This document shows positions 8,155 to 18,154 of a DNA stretch of 64,000 bases, piece after piece. Both the position numbers and the translations under genes were made by a program. The notes under the pieces are model-generated. The model searched no databases. It saw only the letters and a program-made list of their open reading frames with translations, and was not told the DNA's origin. This DNA is from Sphingobacterium sp. (GTDB taxonomy: Bacteria; Bacteroidota; Bacteroidia; Sphingobacteriales; Sphingobacteriaceae). Position 1 is the stretch's first letter. The number at the start of each line of letters is the position of its first letter. The stretch lies in the NCBI GenBank assembly GCA_031277685.1, contig JAITLV010000056.1, forward strand, positions 1 to 64,000, written 5' to 3'.

Positions 8155-8592
8155 ATGAAAACAGAAAAAAAGGATTTTTCCTACTTCCAGACCAAGCTTG
8201 TAGAACACATTGATTCAAGCTTTCCCGAGCGTAGTAATGATGTCAAATTTATTCAACAGCGTTCAAGATGGGCCGCCCATGCTTATGAGGGAGCGTTTCG
8301 ATCCGGAAATCACGTCAATAAATGCGATGAGATTGCCAATTACATTCTTTTTGAAGGGTTACATTTTTCGCGGTTCGACACACTTTTTGAGGTCTTGACC
8401 TATGAATTTTCAGAATTGTTTTTTGAGTTTGAATACCGTGATTTTGCGTTGAAGATACTGCCTCAGTGCGAGGAAGTTTTTGTACAGTACGACCTATGTG
8501 ATGACTTTGCATACACAACCGAGTATGATTACCTGTATACGGAGCTGACGGGCTTTATTGCCATCTGGATAGAAAACAATGGCATTCAATAA
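8155..8592 (+). CDS. DUF1896 family protein
   Basis: A 145-residue acidic soluble protein. It matches the DUF1896 family: F-S-Y-F-x-x-x-L-x-x-x-I near the N-terminus, F-P-E-R-S-N-D-x-x-F-I-Q-x-R-S-x-x-A-A-x-A-Y-E around residues 28-50, and [24 protein letters not shown] in the middle. The family is nearly confined to Bacteroidota conjugative elements and almost always sits directly upstream of the large methylase-helicase gene, as here. The two reading frames overlap by 14 bases, which implies translational coupling. The function is unknown. Confidence 0.85.
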   Translation: MKTEKKDFSYFQTKLVEHIDSSFPERSNDVKFIQQRSRWAAHAYEGAFRSGNHVNKCDEIANYILFEGLHFSRFDTLFEVLTYEFSELFFEFEYRDFALKILPQCEEVFVQYDLCDDFAYTTEYDYLYTELTGFIAIWIENNGIQ

Positions 8593-11500
8593 AAAGCATC
8601 AGCTACAGCAGAATATTGATGCTTTAAGGATTGCATTTCAATTACGGAAGGAAAATAGAGTGGCGACTATGGGAGAAAGAAATCTATTATCCTTATTCGG
8701 TGGTTTTGGTGGCCTGAAATGCATTCTTAACCCGATTGGAACGAATTCAGATATTGATAAGTGGAATATATCCGATAAACCGCTATTTGAGCTGACCAGG
8801 GAGCTGTATGATCTCGTACGTCAGAACAGTGAGAATGAAACGGTTTATCAGGGCTATGTTAATGGAATGAAAGCCTCAATACTTGATGCTTTTTATACTC
8901 CTGCAAAGGTGACAGAGACTATTTCCACTGTTCTATTGAACAGAGCAGTGGAAATAGGAAACTTATTGGAGCCATCGGCAGGCGTTGGGGCTTTTATCCT
9001 GCCCTTTTCAAATGTAGGTAACCTAAAGGTGACGGCTTATGAACAGGACTCTCTAACGGGTATGATACTCGGACTATTATACCCTGATAGTGATGTCAGG
9101 GTAGAGGGCTTTGAACATATTGGATCACAGGAGGAGGGTAAATATGATGTAGTTATAGGAAATATACCATTTGGGAAAAGCTCAGTATTTGATCTTTCCT
9201 ATTCTAGAGGAAAAGACCCAGCACGCAAAACTTCTGTACATGCCATACACAACTATTTTTTTTTAAAAGCCACGGATAAGTTACGGGAAGGCGGAATCCT
9301 GGTTTTTATTACGTCGCAGGGGATACTGGATAGTCCAAGCAATCAGGTAATCCGCGAAGCATTGATGAAAGAGCATCATTTGGTATCGGCGATACGACTG
9401 CCAAATAATTTATTTGATGATGCTGGAACATCTGTTGGTACAGATCTGATCATTTTACAAAAAAAATCAGAACAGGGAACACTTTCACTTCGGTCTGAAG
9501 ATTTTATAACAACCAAACGTAGAGGAAGTGGAGAAAATGTCAATCAACTGTTCAATGATACGAAAAATATTGTTTTCACGAAATCAATAACCGGAACAGA
9601 TCAATATGGTAAAGCTGGTACGACTTATCTTCATGAGGGCGGAATAGAAGGAATCTGTAAGGATCTCAAGGGAAAACTTGATAGGGATTTTAAAAATAAC
9701 TTCGACCTGAACCACTATAAACAGGAATACTCTACGCCAGTATTAAATATAATTTCTCCTATTAAGCCAACAGTAGCTGAAATTGAAAACCTAGTTCCAC
9801 CAAAGCAGAAGGAAGTACCGAAAAGTCAAAGTTCCGCCCAACTTAATCTATTTTCTGATGATGAACTTGCGGAGTTTTATAAACCTGTAGATAGCAAAAG
9901 AAAGAGGAATGCAAAAGCGAAAAAGACCCCAAAAGCAAAACAGTTATCTCTGTTTGATGGTGAGCAGGATGGAAAAGTTGTTGTACCACAGGTAGTAAAA
10001 TCTCAAACCCAAGTTCAGACTAAAAAGGAACCGATAAACAATAAGGGAAATCTTGGTAAACAAGGCTCTTTACTTTCCTTGTTCCACGACAATGTATATG
10101 AAATTTCTGTCCCCAGTGGCCCACAGGAATATGATGAGGAAATCAGACCTTATTATCGGGATGATGCACTGGTCAATTTTAGAGGTCAGGTTGGGCGGAT
10201 CAAAAGGGATTCAGCTGCTGGTCACTATGTTTTTCATCCACTCCAATTACAGGAAAAGTTGCTTAAACGCATAGATGGTTATATTAAAATAAGAGATTGT
10301 TATAATGAACTTTATAACTACGAAGCTGAGCTACAGGAGGAAAACGGTACTGTAAGGAAACTCCTTAATAAAGTGTATGACGATTTTGTTAGGAGATATG
10401 GGAATCTTAATGCGGCCGACAACATCAAAATTATTAAAATGGATACCGCTGGGAATGAAATTCCCTCCCTTGAACGAGTTAATGGTGGCATAATACGCAA
10501 GGCAGATATCTTTGACCATCCTGTCAGCTTCTCTGCTTTAGAAATTTCAGAAGCTACCCCCCAGGAAGCTTTATCTGCATCACTGAATCGTACAGGAGCA
10601 GTTGACCTTAGCTACATGGAAAGTATTTCTGGCTTGTCTGCTAGTGAGCTCAGGGAGAATTTGAAGGGAAATATCTTTTATAATCCGCTCAACAGGGAAT
10701 GGGAAGTCGCTCAAAAATTTCTATCTGGTGATGTTATTGAAAAGTCCGACAAGATCAAAAATTATCTGGAGGTAAACCCCACCGACAAAGAAAGCTTTGT
10801 CAGCCTTGAAGCACTGGAAAAGGTACGGCCCGAACAGATCAAGTTTGAAGCACTTGATTTCAATCTTGGTGAACGATGGATAGGGAGTGACATATATAGT
10901 CGTTTTGCAAGCTATCTGTTCGATACCAATGTAAAGATTTTCTACTCAGAGAGCAGTGACGACTTTTCCGTAGATGCAAAGTCGAGCAATGTCAAAATCA
11001 CAGAAAAATATGCCGTAAAGGCCGAGAGCCGCACGTTCAATGGACTCCACCTATTACGTCATGCTCTTGTCAATACAACCCCCGAAATTACGAAGACTGA
11101 CTATCTGGCTGATGGAACGGAAGTCAAGGTAAGGGACATGGAGGCGATTCAGATGGCGAATGCGAAGATCGATGAGATCCGCCATGAATTCACCGAATGG
11201 CTTTATCAGCAGGACGAAGAATTTAAGAATAACCTTACCAAGCAATATAACGAATTATTCAACTGCTACGTTCGTCCACATTATGATGGAAGTCACCAGA
11301 GCTTTCCCGGTCTCGACCGCAGAGCGTTAAACATTGAGGACTTATATGATAGTCAAAAGGACGCCATATGGATGCTCAAATCAAATGGTGGCGGAATCAT
11401 TGATCATGAGGTAGGTGCAGGTAAAACCTTGATTATGTGTGCTGGGGCACAGGAAATGAAAAGGTTAAGTTTGGTTCATAAACCAATGATCATAGCACTA

Positions 11501-13918
11501 AAAGCAAATGTACATGACATTGCAAAAACCTATCGTGATGCCTATCCATATGCAAAGATCTTATATCCGGGCAAAAAGGATTTTACACCACAGAAACGGC
11601 TTAAGATCTTTGGAGATATCAAGAATAACGATTGGGATTGCGTGATTCTGACGCATGATCAGTTCGGTATGATTCCACAGTCTCCGGAGCTTCAAAAGGA
11701 AATTTTACAAGCGGAATTGGATGCCGTGGAGCAGAATCTTGCTGTGTTACGCAGCCAGGGCAAGGATGTTTCCGGCGTTATGCTCAAAGGGGTAGAAATT
11801 CGTAAAAAGAATCTCAATGTCAGGTTGAAAACCCTGGAGCACGATATTGAAAATCGAAAAGATGATGTTGTAGACTTTAAAATGATGGGGATTGATCATT
11901 TGTTCGTGGATGAAAGTCATAAATTTAAAAATCTCATGTTTAATACAAGGCATGAGCGTGTTGCTGGTTTGGGTAATGTTCAAGGGAGCCAGAAGGCCCT
12001 AAATCTTCTGTTTGCAATACGAACGATTCAGGAAAGAAGTGGAAAAGATCTTGGGGCTACGTTTTTATCAGGTACAACAATCAGCAATTCATTAACGGAA
12101 TTATATTGTCTCTTTAAATATTTGCGCCCCAAAGCACTGGAACGGCAGGGTATAAATTGTTTTGATGCCTGGGCGGCCATTTTTGCACGTAAATCCATTG
12201 ATTACGAATTTTCTGTTGCCAACAATATAGTACAGAAGGAACGTTTCCGACACTTTATTAAAGTACCGGAATTAGCGCAGTTCTATGCTGAAATTACTGA
12301 TTACCGGACAGCCGAGGATATTGGTATTGACCGTCCCAAGAAGAATGAGATTTTATATTCAATTCCACCAACCCCAGATCAGGAAATTTTTATAAAAAAA
12401 TTGATGGAATTTGCCAAGACCGGTAATGCAGAATTACTTGGGCGTCCGCCTTTGACCTCTACAGAACAGAAAGCTAAAATGTTGATCGCAACAGATTATG
12501 CTAGAAAGATGTCTTTGGATATGAGATTGATTTCGCCCAGGTATGGTGATGATCCAGGGAATAAAGCATCTGTATGCGCTGCAAACCTTGCTAAATATTA
12601 TAGAAAGTATGATGCCCAGAAAGGTACACAGTTCGTTTTTTCAGATCTGGGAACGTATAAAACTTCGGACTGGAATATCTACTCAGAAATAAAACGAAAA
12701 CTTATGCAGGATTATGATATTCCTGCGGATCAAATTCGTTTTATCCAGGAAGCAAAAAATGAAGATCAGCGTAAAGCTCTCATTGATGATGCAAATTCGG
12801 GGAAAATAAGAATTCTCTTTGGGTCAACAGATATGCTTGGCACGGGGGTGAATGCACAGAAAAGAGCTGTTGCAGTTCACCACCTTGATATTCCCTGGAG
12901 ACCCTCAGACCTTGAACAGCGCGATGGACGTGCTATTCGTAAAGGAAATGAAATAGCGAAGTTTTTTGCGAATAATACCGTTGATGTATTTATTTATGCA
13001 GTAGAGAAATCTCTTGATGCATACAAATTTAATACCCTAGCCAATAAGCAGCGCTTTGTTGGGCAGCTAAAGAGTAATACACTGTCAGTACGTACCATTG
13101 ATGAAGGTGGTATGGATGAGGTATCGGGCATGAACTTTTCGGAGTATGTTGCGCTGTTATCAGGAAATACAGACCTGTTAGAGAAAGCAAAAACAGAAAA
13201 GAAAATTGCTGCATTGGAAAGTGAAAAACAAGCTTTTTTACGGTCAAAGTGGAGTTCAAATTCCAAACTGGAACGTACTCAGGAACAGATTCAACATGCT
13301 GAAGAATTGTTAGAGAGCTTACGTACCGATCATGATAATCTTCAAAAAAGGCTGCAAAGATCAAGTAAAGGAGATATTCTCAACCCACTACAGCTTAATG
13401 GGCTGTCTCAAAATGCAAGTGTCAAAGAAATTGGTGCTAAGCTGTGCAATTATGCTAGTACAGCACTCACTTATGGTAGCTATATGGAGATTGGTTCACT
13501 CTATGGTTTTAAGATATTGCTAAAAACGGAAGTCAATGAACGGAACGATATCGGGAAGAAGGATAACCGTTTTTTTGTCAGTGGTGAGGGAGGTATTAAG
13601 TATACGCACAATAATGGTATTATGGCAAATGATCCCGAACGGGCCTGTATGAATTTTATTAATGCTCTGCAAAAAATTCCGAGTTTGATCAAAGAGGAAG
13701 AAGAGTCGCTGTTGAGTTGGAGAAAGGATCTTATGACGCTAAAGGAAATAGTCGAAGGGGCATGGAATAAAGAAAAAGATCTGGCGGCTTTAAAAACGGA
13801 TCTTGCAAGGATAGAAAGGAATATCCAGTTGTCCTTGGGTGAAGAACGTGTAGATACTCATGATAAAGAGAATACAACCGTAGATGAGGCTAAGCAAAAT
13901 TCAAAACTACGGTTGTAA
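8579..13918 (+). CDS. N6-adenine methylase / SNF2-type helicase fusion (DarB-like)
   Basis: A single 1779-residue polypeptide. A class I methyltransferase lies at the N-terminus: motif [10 protein letters not shown] (131-139) and an N-I-P-F catalytic motif (195-198), a variant of the N-P-P-Y motif of adenine-N6 enzymes. After a variable linker comes an SF2/SNF2-type helicase: Walker A E-V-G-A-G-K-T (944-950), D-E-S-H (1111-1114), and motif [12 protein letters not shown] (1447-1456). A coiled-coil, charged tail follows. The combination resembles DarB of phage P1 and related antirestriction proteins, and is a hallmark gene of CTnDOT-type elements. Its job here is inferred to be modifying or shielding the entering DNA. 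The first helicase acidic motif is DESH rather than DEAH. Confidence 0.85.
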   Translation: MAFNKKHQLQQNIDALRIAFQLRKENRVATMGERNLLSLFGGFGGLKCILNPIGTNSDIDKWNISDKPLFELTRELYDLVRQNSENETVYQGYVNGMKASILDAFYTPAKVTETISTVLLNRAVEIGNLLEPSAGVGAFILPFSNVGNLKVTAYEQDSLTGMILGLLYPDSDVRVEGFEHIGSQEEGKYDVVIGNIPFGKSSVFDLSYSRGKDPARKTSVHAIHNYFFLKATDKLREGGILVFITSQGILDSPSNQVIREALMKEHHLVSAIRLPNNLFDDAGTSVGTDLIILQKKSEQGTLSLRSEDFITTKRRGSGENVNQLFNDTKNIVFTKSITGTDQYGKAGTTYLHEGGIEGICKDLKGKLDRDFKNNFDLNHYKQEYSTPVLNIISPIKPTVAEIENLVPPKQKEVPKSQSSAQLNLFSDDELAEFYKPVDSKRKRNAKAKKTPKAKQLSLFDGEQDGKVVVPQVVKSQTQVQTKKEPINNKGNLGKQGSLLSLFHDNVYEISVPSGPQEYDEEIRPYYRDDALVNFRGQVGRIKRDSAAGHYVFHPLQLQEKLLKRIDGYIKIRDCYNELYNYEAELQEENGTVRKLLNKVYDDFVRRYGNLNAADNIKIIKMDTAGNEIPSLERVNGGIIRKADIFDHPVSFSALEISEATPQEALSASLNRTGAVDLSYMESISGLSASELRENLKGNIFYNPLNREWEVAQKFLSGDVIEKSDKIKNYLEVNPTDKESFVSLEALEKVRPEQIKFEALDFNLGERWIGSDIYSRFASYLFDTNVKIFYSESSDDFSVDAKSSNVKITEKYAVKAESRTFNGLHLLRHALVNTTPEITKTDYLADGTEVKVRDMEAIQMANAKIDEIRHEFTEWLYQQDEEFKNNLTKQYNELFNCYVRPHYDGSHQSFPGLDRRALNIEDLYDSQKDAIWMLKSNGGGIIDHEVGAGKTLIMCAGAQEMKRLSLVHKPMIIALKANVHDIAKTYRDAYPYAKILYPGKKDFTPQKRLKIFGDIKNNDWDCVILTHDQFGMIPQSPELQKEILQAELDAVEQNLAVLRSQGKDVSGVMLKGVEIRKKNLNVRLKTLEHDIENRKDDVVDFKMMGIDHLFVDESHKFKNLMFNTRHERVAGLGNVQGSQKALNLLFAIRTIQERSGKDLGATFLSGTTISNSLTELYCLFKYLRPKALERQGINCFDAWAAIFARKSIDYEFSVANNIVQKERFRHFIKVPELAQFYAEITDYRTAEDIGIDRPKKNEILYSIPPTPDQEIFIKKLMEFAKTGNAELLGRPPLTSTEQKAKMLIATDYARKMSLDMRLISPRYGDDPGNKASVCAANLAKYYRKYDAQKGTQFVFSDLGTYKTSDWNIYSEIKRKLMQDYDIPADQIRFIQEAKNEDQRKALIDDANSGKIRILFGSTDMLGTGVNAQKRAVAVHHLDIPWRPSDLEQRDGRAIRKGNEIAKFFANNTVDVFIYAVEKSLDAYKFNTLANKQRFVGQLKSNTLSVRTIDEGGMDEVSGMNFSEYVALLSGNTDLLEKAKTEKKIAALESEKQAFLRSKWSSNSKLERTQEQIQHAEELLESLRTDHDNLQKRLQRSSKGDILNPLQLNGLSQNASVKEIGAKLCNYASTALTYGSYMEIGSLYGFKILLKTEVNERNDIGKKDNRFFVSGEGGIKYTHNNGIMANDPERACMNFINALQKIPSLIKEEEESLLSWRKDLMTLKEIVEGAWNKEKDLAALKTDLARIERNIQLSLGEERVDTHDKENTTVDEAKQNSKLRL

Positions 13919-13987
13919 GACTGTCATGTTCAATTCAAAAGAAATGGTAAAGATTATTATTAAAAATCGTTACCATTTGTATGCTTC

Positions 13988-14809
13988 TCACCTAATTCTT
14001 AACCTTTGTTTTTTGACTTTATCGGCCGACAATTTTAGCACTGGAGACTTTGTGCTTAGGCTATCCGGCAGTTCTCTGTATAATTTTCCTTTGTGTACGC
14101 TATAAGACAGGTAACCGGACATACGGTCTTTTCCTGCCAGTATACGTAACTTTTGAAAATTATCTATTTCGATACCATCAATTTTGTTTGGGATACTATC
14201 TAGATTTTTATGAAGCTGTTTGTATAGTAAATTTAGCCTACTTTCATCCTTCGAATCTAGCGCTTTGATTATATTCTGGATCTTAGCAGCATTTGCTGGT
14301 AGAACAGATAGATAGGCGCTTGGCGGAAAACGAGAGATAATATTTTTGTGGGTTATAGCAATATTAGCAGGGTCAAAGACACAATATTCAATCTTCTCTC
14401 TGGAGAAATTCGATATGATATGGTCGTAACCACGCGTCTTGAATTCATTTATAGTATCTGCCGAGTTAAAAGCCTCCATAAATTCCAGATATTCTCCTAA
14501 GCCAATATTTTCGTCAATGAATTCCAGCGCTTCGGCAGGATCGGGTATATCTTCTTCAAATATTATAGAAGTAATATCAACTGCTTGATGCTGATAGCTG
14601 AATACTTCGCACAAATTTAAAGGCTTGTTTAAGTTCACATCACATTGTAGAACATTATTACCGAAAAGTTGAGCTATACCAATTTCTTCTGTTAAAAATA
14701 TTCCATTATGACAATTATCCCAATCTGTATTTTGGCCTGAATGCGCTAGGGAAAATTTGTCAAAATCTTTATTGGTACCATGATACAGGGTAGTTTTATT
14801 TGATTCCAT
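13988..14809 (-). CDS. ADP-ribosyltransferase-like protein of polyvalent type
   Basis: A 273-residue soluble protein. Residues about 1-160 fit the ART fold seen in polyvalent proteins of mobile elements: T-L-Y-H-G-T-N-K-D-F-D-K-F near residue 7, a G-I-F-L-T-E-E-I-G-I-A-Q-L-F-G segment (about 36-50), and E-Y-C-V-F-D-P-A-N-I near residue 140. The last 100 residues are basic, rich in L and K, and unassigned. Such enzymes would transfer ADP-ribose from NAD+ to a protein or nucleic acid; substrate and activity are unknown. It converges on the methylase-helicase gene. Next upstream on its own strand is mobC, 53 bases away, so the two may be co-transcribed. Confidence 0.65.
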   Translation of the reverse strand: MESNKTTLYHGTNKDFDKFSLAHSGQNTDWDNCHNGIFLTEEIGIAQLFGNNVLQCDVNLNKPLNLCEVFSYQHQAVDITSIIFEEDIPDPAEALEFIDENIGLGEYLEFMEAFNSADTINEFKTRGYDHIISNFSREKIEYCVFDPANIAITHKNIISRFPPSAYLSVLPANAAKIQNIIKALDSKDESRLNLLYKQLHKNLDSIPNKIDGIEIDNFQKLRILAGKDRMSGYLSYSVHKGKLYRELPDSLSTKSPVLKLSADKVKKQRLRIR

Positions 14810-14862
14810 AATAAATTGTTTTTTACGGTTAACTGTAAAGAGGTTAGTATGATTAGGTGTGG

Positions 14863-16215
14863 TTATTCTTGACGAATTAAATGGGCTAAATCCGGATCGT
14901 TTCCTATCCGTTTAAGTTCACTTATGATAATGCTTGAGATATCTTCTTTTATTTGTCTATAGTTCTCATTAATTTTTGATTGCATACAATCTTCCCCAGT
15001 TTCGGATAAAAAAGAGCGTATCTGTGGAATAGGTTTATAATCTTTTTCCTCTGCTGCGACCTTTTCATTGTCAACTACGATCTGGGCATGAAAAATCTTC
15101 TGCTCAATTTTCTCGTCGAAGTTGTCTGCTACTGCGCCAACAAAAGTTCCCTGAGAAAGATTGGATATTTTGGAGGCTGGGATTAAACTATCTAATTGTG
15201 TAGAAATTGAAGAGCTAGTGTCGTTTCTGTTGATGGAAATTGACTGTCTTTTTTGAACTATTTTGCCAAAACGATCTGATAGTGTTTTTGCCGTTTCACC
15301 AACCACCTGTCCACTGATGATATTACCAACCAAATTTTGTATCACCTTACTTTCTTTGTCTCCATAATCTCTTGTTAGTTGCGAGAAATCCTGAATACCA
15401 AAAAGAGAGGAAATACGTAATGAACGAGCGTAACTAATATAATCAAGTCCTCTAAAGTATATCGTTGGCAGCTCATCTATTATAATTGAACATTTTAATT
15501 GATTCTTTTTGGCTATGAGTTTTATGATTCTGGAATTGTATAACCCTAATGCCGCAGAATAGATGTTTTGACGGTCTGGATTATTCCCGATACATAGTAT
15601 TTTGGGTTCATTCGGGTTATTGATGTCTAATGAAAAATCATCGCCCGTCATTACCCAATATAATTGAGGACTAATCATCCTTGATAATGGAATCTTGGCA
15701 GAGGCAATTTGACCTTGCAATTGATCCTGAGCCCCACCTTCCCACGCGTCAAGAAAGGGACTCAAATAATTTTCAAGTTCAGAGTAGCTTGTCAATATTG
15801 TGAAAATATCAGCATATTTTTTATTTAATAATTCTATGGCATGTGGAAACGTACAATATTTACCATTTTCATATATTTTTAAGAACCAGATAATAGCTGC
15901 AAGTAGTATAATTGGACTTTCGACGAAAAAATCGCCTTGCTTCAAAATCCACGATCTGTTAAGATTGAGCATGATTGTGTATGATGATTCATAAGCATCC
16001 GAGATATCAGTCATGAACTTTGGATTTAGTGGATTACAACGATGGCTTTTTCGTGGATCATCGAAGTTTATTACATAAAAGGTTGGTTTAACTTTGTATT
16101 TATAAGCGTGTTTTAGAAGGTGGTTGTAAGCAATTGTCGATAGATCATCAAACTTGAAATCATAAATATACATGCTAAAGCCCTTTTCGATATGTTGTTT
16201 GATATAATTGTTCAC
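14863..16215 (-). CDS. mobC: MobC/TraG-type coupling protein, C-terminal fragment
   Basis: These 450 residues form the ATPase body of a VirD4/TraG-like type IV coupling protein: I-Y-D-F-K-F-D-D-L near residue 18, the Walker B region S-I-I-I-D-E-L-P-T-I-Y-F-R-G (about 245), and S-L-F-G-I-Q-D-F-S-Q-L-T-R-D-Y-G (about 275). The frame is open upstream of the GTG start through N-G-S-G-K-S-Y-A-V-V to a stop at 16270-16272, so the natural reading starts inside a Walker A motif and lacks its own ATG. Together with the reading frame at 16266-16898 it makes one protein of about 670 residues, split by the palindromic insertion at 16240-16292. Such proteins pass the relaxase-DNA complex to the mating pore. 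Confidence 0.85.
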   Translation of the reverse strand: MNNYIKQHIEKGFSMYIYDFKFDDLSTIAYNHLLKHAYKYKVKPTFYVINFDDPRKSHRCNPLNPKFMTDISDAYESSYTIMLNLNRSWILKQGDFFVESPIILLAAIIWFLKIYENGKYCTFPHAIELLNKKYADIFTILTSYSELENYLSPFLDAWEGGAQDQLQGQIASAKIPLSRMISPQLYWVMTGDDFSLDINNPNEPKILCIGNNPDRQNIYSAALGLYNSRIIKLIAKKNQLKCSIIIDELPTIYFRGLDYISYARSLRISSLFGIQDFSQLTRDYGDKESKVIQNLVGNIISGQVVGETAKTLSDRFGKIVQKRQSISINRNDTSSSISTQLDSLIPASKISNLSQGTFVGAVADNFDEKIEQKIFHAQIVVDNEKVAAEEKDYKPIPQIRSFLSETGEDCMQSKINENYRQIKEDISSIIISELKRIGNDPDLAHLIRQE

Positions 16216-16239
16216 AACAGCATAAGATTTACCTGAACC

Positions 16240-16292
16240 ATTTTTGTCAGGGGTTGCCGGGCTATTTAATTAAAAATAGCCCGGCAACCCCC
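16240..16292 (-). other. 53-bp palindromic insertion in the Walker A codons of mobC
   Basis: Within this segment GGGGTTGCCGGGCTATTT (16250-16267), loop AATTAA, and its exact complement (16274-16291) form a perfect 18-bp-arm hairpin. The segment is GC-rich compared with its surroundings. On the coding (minus) strand the text before it reads L-G-T-P-G and the text after it reads S-G-K-S-Y-A-V. Deleting exactly 53 bases joins them as G-T-P-G-S-G-K-S, a perfect Walker A, and corrects the +2 frame change. The insert brings a TAA (complement of 16266-16268) that ends the upstream frame. No other copy is evident in the window. It may be a disabling insertion, an assembly artefact, or a ribosome-bypass element. 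Confidence 0.85.
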
Positions 16293-16898
16293 AGGCGTGC
16301 CCAGTACTATAGTTGCACGAAAAGGGTTTGGTATATTGATCCAGCCATCATTCCATTTACCTTTATAGTAAAATTTAGTTGGTAGATTTACCGAGTATTC
16401 ATTTTCAATCAACCGTGTTTCCTGCATAAAGCTTTCATTTTCATGGTTGAATGGATCATCCAATAGTCGGTTTTTCAAAAGCCGGCTCATCCATAGGCCA
16501 GCAACCATGAGCATGATGAATCCAACAGAAGTTGTCGACATGTACAGAATTTCGTTGATCTTTATCAGGGGGAAATTCAGAAAGAAGAGAATGAATCCGA
16601 TAAGAAGACATGAATTGATATTCCGCCATTTAATTTCTTCATTTTTCACTCCTTTAGTTCCCAGGCAGCTCAATGCTAATAGAACTAGGGAAAATACTTT
16701 ACTAGAGAATGTACTGGTAAAGAGTCCGGTAGTGCGTTGGAAATTAAGGTGTATTCGATCAATAACCTCCAGAGTCCAGCCTTGTTCCCAAAAAAAAGAA
16801 TAGCAGAACCAATAGTAATTCATTAGTACAACTATTATACTTACCGCTCGCATAAATGCCATTATTTTTGCGAGTCCACGTAGATCATCTTCTTGCAT
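16266..16898 (-). CDS. mobC: MobC/TraG-type coupling protein, N-terminal membrane fragment
   Basis: A 210-residue protein from the ATG at 16898 (M-Q-E-D-D-L-R-G-L-A-K-I-M, a typical MobC opening). It contains at least three membrane segments (about 16-34, 62-75, 92-145) and then a soluble domain with N-P-F-R-A-T-I-V-L-G-T-P-G at residues about 190-203. The last seven residues (G-C-R-A-I-F-N) and the stop come from the palindromic insertion. Coupling proteins are anchored by just such an N-terminal membrane domain, with the ATPase in the cytoplasm. Alone, this fragment cannot hydrolyse ATP. Its gene heads the minus-strand mobC-ADP-ribosyltransferase pair. Confidence 0.8.
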   Translation of the reverse strand: MQEDDLRGLAKIMAFMRAVSIIVVLMNYYWFCYSFFWEQGWTLEVIDRIHLNFQRTTGLFTSTFSSKVFSLVLLALSCLGTKGVKNEEIKWRNINSCLLIGFILFFLNFPLIKINEILYMSTTSVGFIMLMVAGLWMSRLLKNRLLDDPFNHENESFMQETRLIENEYSVNLPTKFYYKGKWNDGWINIPNPFRATIVLGTPGGCRAIFN

Positions 16899-17058
16899 AG
16901 GTGATAATTTTCACCATAGATATTGTTTGGCCTGCGTAAGCTGTAGAAAGTGGAATCTATATGAAGAAATTTGTCATTATTGTCCTAATAATCGGATTAA
17001 GGTTTAACAATATTTAGATTCTTTTTAAGTACGGAAATTGTTAAGTTTACGATGTAAC

Positions 17059-17385
17059 ATGGAAGATATAATTGTCAAATCCGGTAATCTTTTTGATCCG
17101 CAAAAGTTTCGGATCACTTTTAAGGAAAGAGATTTCGAAATAGTATTATTAAAGAAGGATTTAAAGAAGGAAACTACAGAATTCAGTGTTCTTTTGGATG
17201 GTATTGTACAGCATTTAATTAAAATGGAAGGGATATGGCATTTTGTTCTTAGAGAAGATCAGGATTTAGCGAATGATATTTGGCGTCAGATAACATTAAG
17301 GTTGTTTTGCGTAAAAATCTGCCCAAAGTGGAAAAGCTATGTTTTGAATCTTCTAATACGTTTAACAATTTTTCCTGGAGCTTAA
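17059..17385 (+). CDS. Conserved hypothetical protein of conjugative elements
   Basis: A protein of 108 residues from the ATG at 17059 (the frame opens at TTG 17038). The core up to residue about 80 is a small beta-rich domain: F-D-P-Q-K-F-R-I-T-F-K-E-R-D-F-E-I-V-L-L, then F-S-V-L-L-D-G, then L-x-K-M-E-G-I-W-H-F, and E-D-Q-D-L-A-N-D-I-W-R-Q-I-T-L-R. Relatives that I recall end shortly after an L-A-N-D-I-W-R-x-I-x-L-R motif. Here a further 25 or so residues rich in Cys, Lys and Leu follow, suggesting a frameshift or lost stop near 17300. The function is unknown. It lies between mobC and mobB on the opposite strand. Confidence 0.5.
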   Translation: MEDIIVKSGNLFDPQKFRITFKERDFEIVLLKKDLKKETTEFSVLLDGIVQHLIKMEGIWHFVLREDQDLANDIWRQITLRLFCVKICPKWKSYVLNLLIRLTIFPGA

Positions 17386-17488
17386 TTAGCCTTTTTTTAA
17401 TTCCATTTAGGTTGATCACTTTATTCATGATCGATCTTAGTTTGCATTTTAATTCCATATAGCATTGTGGTTATGTAAATAGATATGT

Positions 17489-17905
17489 ATGGAAAAAGAT
17501 AAAATTATAGATCAATTGAAAAAATATTTTCCATCGAACATTTCAATGGGTGATGGACTAAATAGCTATGTTAAATCAGAAGAATATCTGAAGAGAAGGT
17601 CAAAAGTAGAATTAGCATTATCCGATTTTGAGTTGAGGGATTTCTTTAAAAATTCTCTGGGTGAGATTGCAGAAAGGGTATCTGAGTATTCTTTTGCAGG
17701 CGGAAGTTCCTGCTATCATTTTACTTTTGCCCAGATTACAGATGAAGGAAGAGTACTATATTCTGTATTTATCAGCGTTTTACTTCCATATTATGCTATT
17801 CGCTGCATGAAAAAATTAGAAAAGTCTTTTCATCCTATTAGTGAAATGGATTTTTACGTTTTTAAAGAGGTCAATTTTATGGTTCAAAAGTTTTTCCCAG
17901 GTTAG
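17489..17905 (+). CDS. Hypothetical protein ended by a probable premature TAG
   Basis: A 138-residue soluble protein, mixed alpha/beta, with M-G-D-G-L-N-S-Y-V-K, E-L-R-D-F-F-K-N-S-L-G-E-I-A-E-R and Y-S-F-A-G-G-S-S-C-Y-H-F-T-F-A-Q segments. I do not recognise the family. The TAG at 17903-17905 is followed in the same frame by 36 more sense codons (Q-L-I-D-D-E-S-F-L-N-K-V-M-Y-N-F-G-T-E-Y-...-S-T-I-E-T) to a TAA at 18014-18016. The continuation has normal codon use and protein-like content. The original gene was therefore probably 17489-18016 (175 residues with one mutated codon), and the present product is truncated. Confidence 0.5.
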   Translation: MEKDKIIDQLKKYFPSNISMGDGLNSYVKSEEYLKRRSKVELALSDFELRDFFKNSLGEIAERVSEYSFAGGSSCYHFTFAQITDEGRVLYSVFISVLLPYYAIRCMKKLEKSFHPISEMDFYVFKEVNFMVQKFFPG

Positions 17906-18089
17906 CAATTGATAGATGACGAATCCTTTTTGAATAAAGTAATGTATAATTTTGGAACTGAATATGCAGAGAATCCTACTATTTTAGACCTTCTATTTTC
18001 TACGATTGAGACTTAAAAGTAACATAGCTCCTTGTAGGTAAACATAACAAGTGTTTATCATTCAACTTATTTTATGAAAAGCTCTTAAA

Positions 18090-18124
18090 TTACAATGACT
18101 GCTCATTTTGAGCAGCCATTGTAA
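18090..18124 (+). terminator. Hairpin between convergent genes
   Basis: TTACAATGACTGCTC (18090-18104), a 5-base loop, and its complement at 18110-18124 with one mismatch. It lies between the end of the 17.5-kb hypothetical gene and the end of mobB, so it can serve either strand as a terminator. Confidence 0.6.
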
Positions 18125-18154
18125 TCTTCGTGGAAGAAACTACCTTAAGATTAA

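Noticed and set aside
16240..16292. The mobC palindrome as an ordinary terminator
   Set aside because: It is inside a coding sequence with matching codons on both sides, and no T run follows the hairpin in the direction of transcription.
17903..17911. TAG-CAA-TTG as a programmed readthrough site
   Set aside because: The resemblance to the plant-virus readthrough context has no known meaning in bacteria; simple mutation is likelier.
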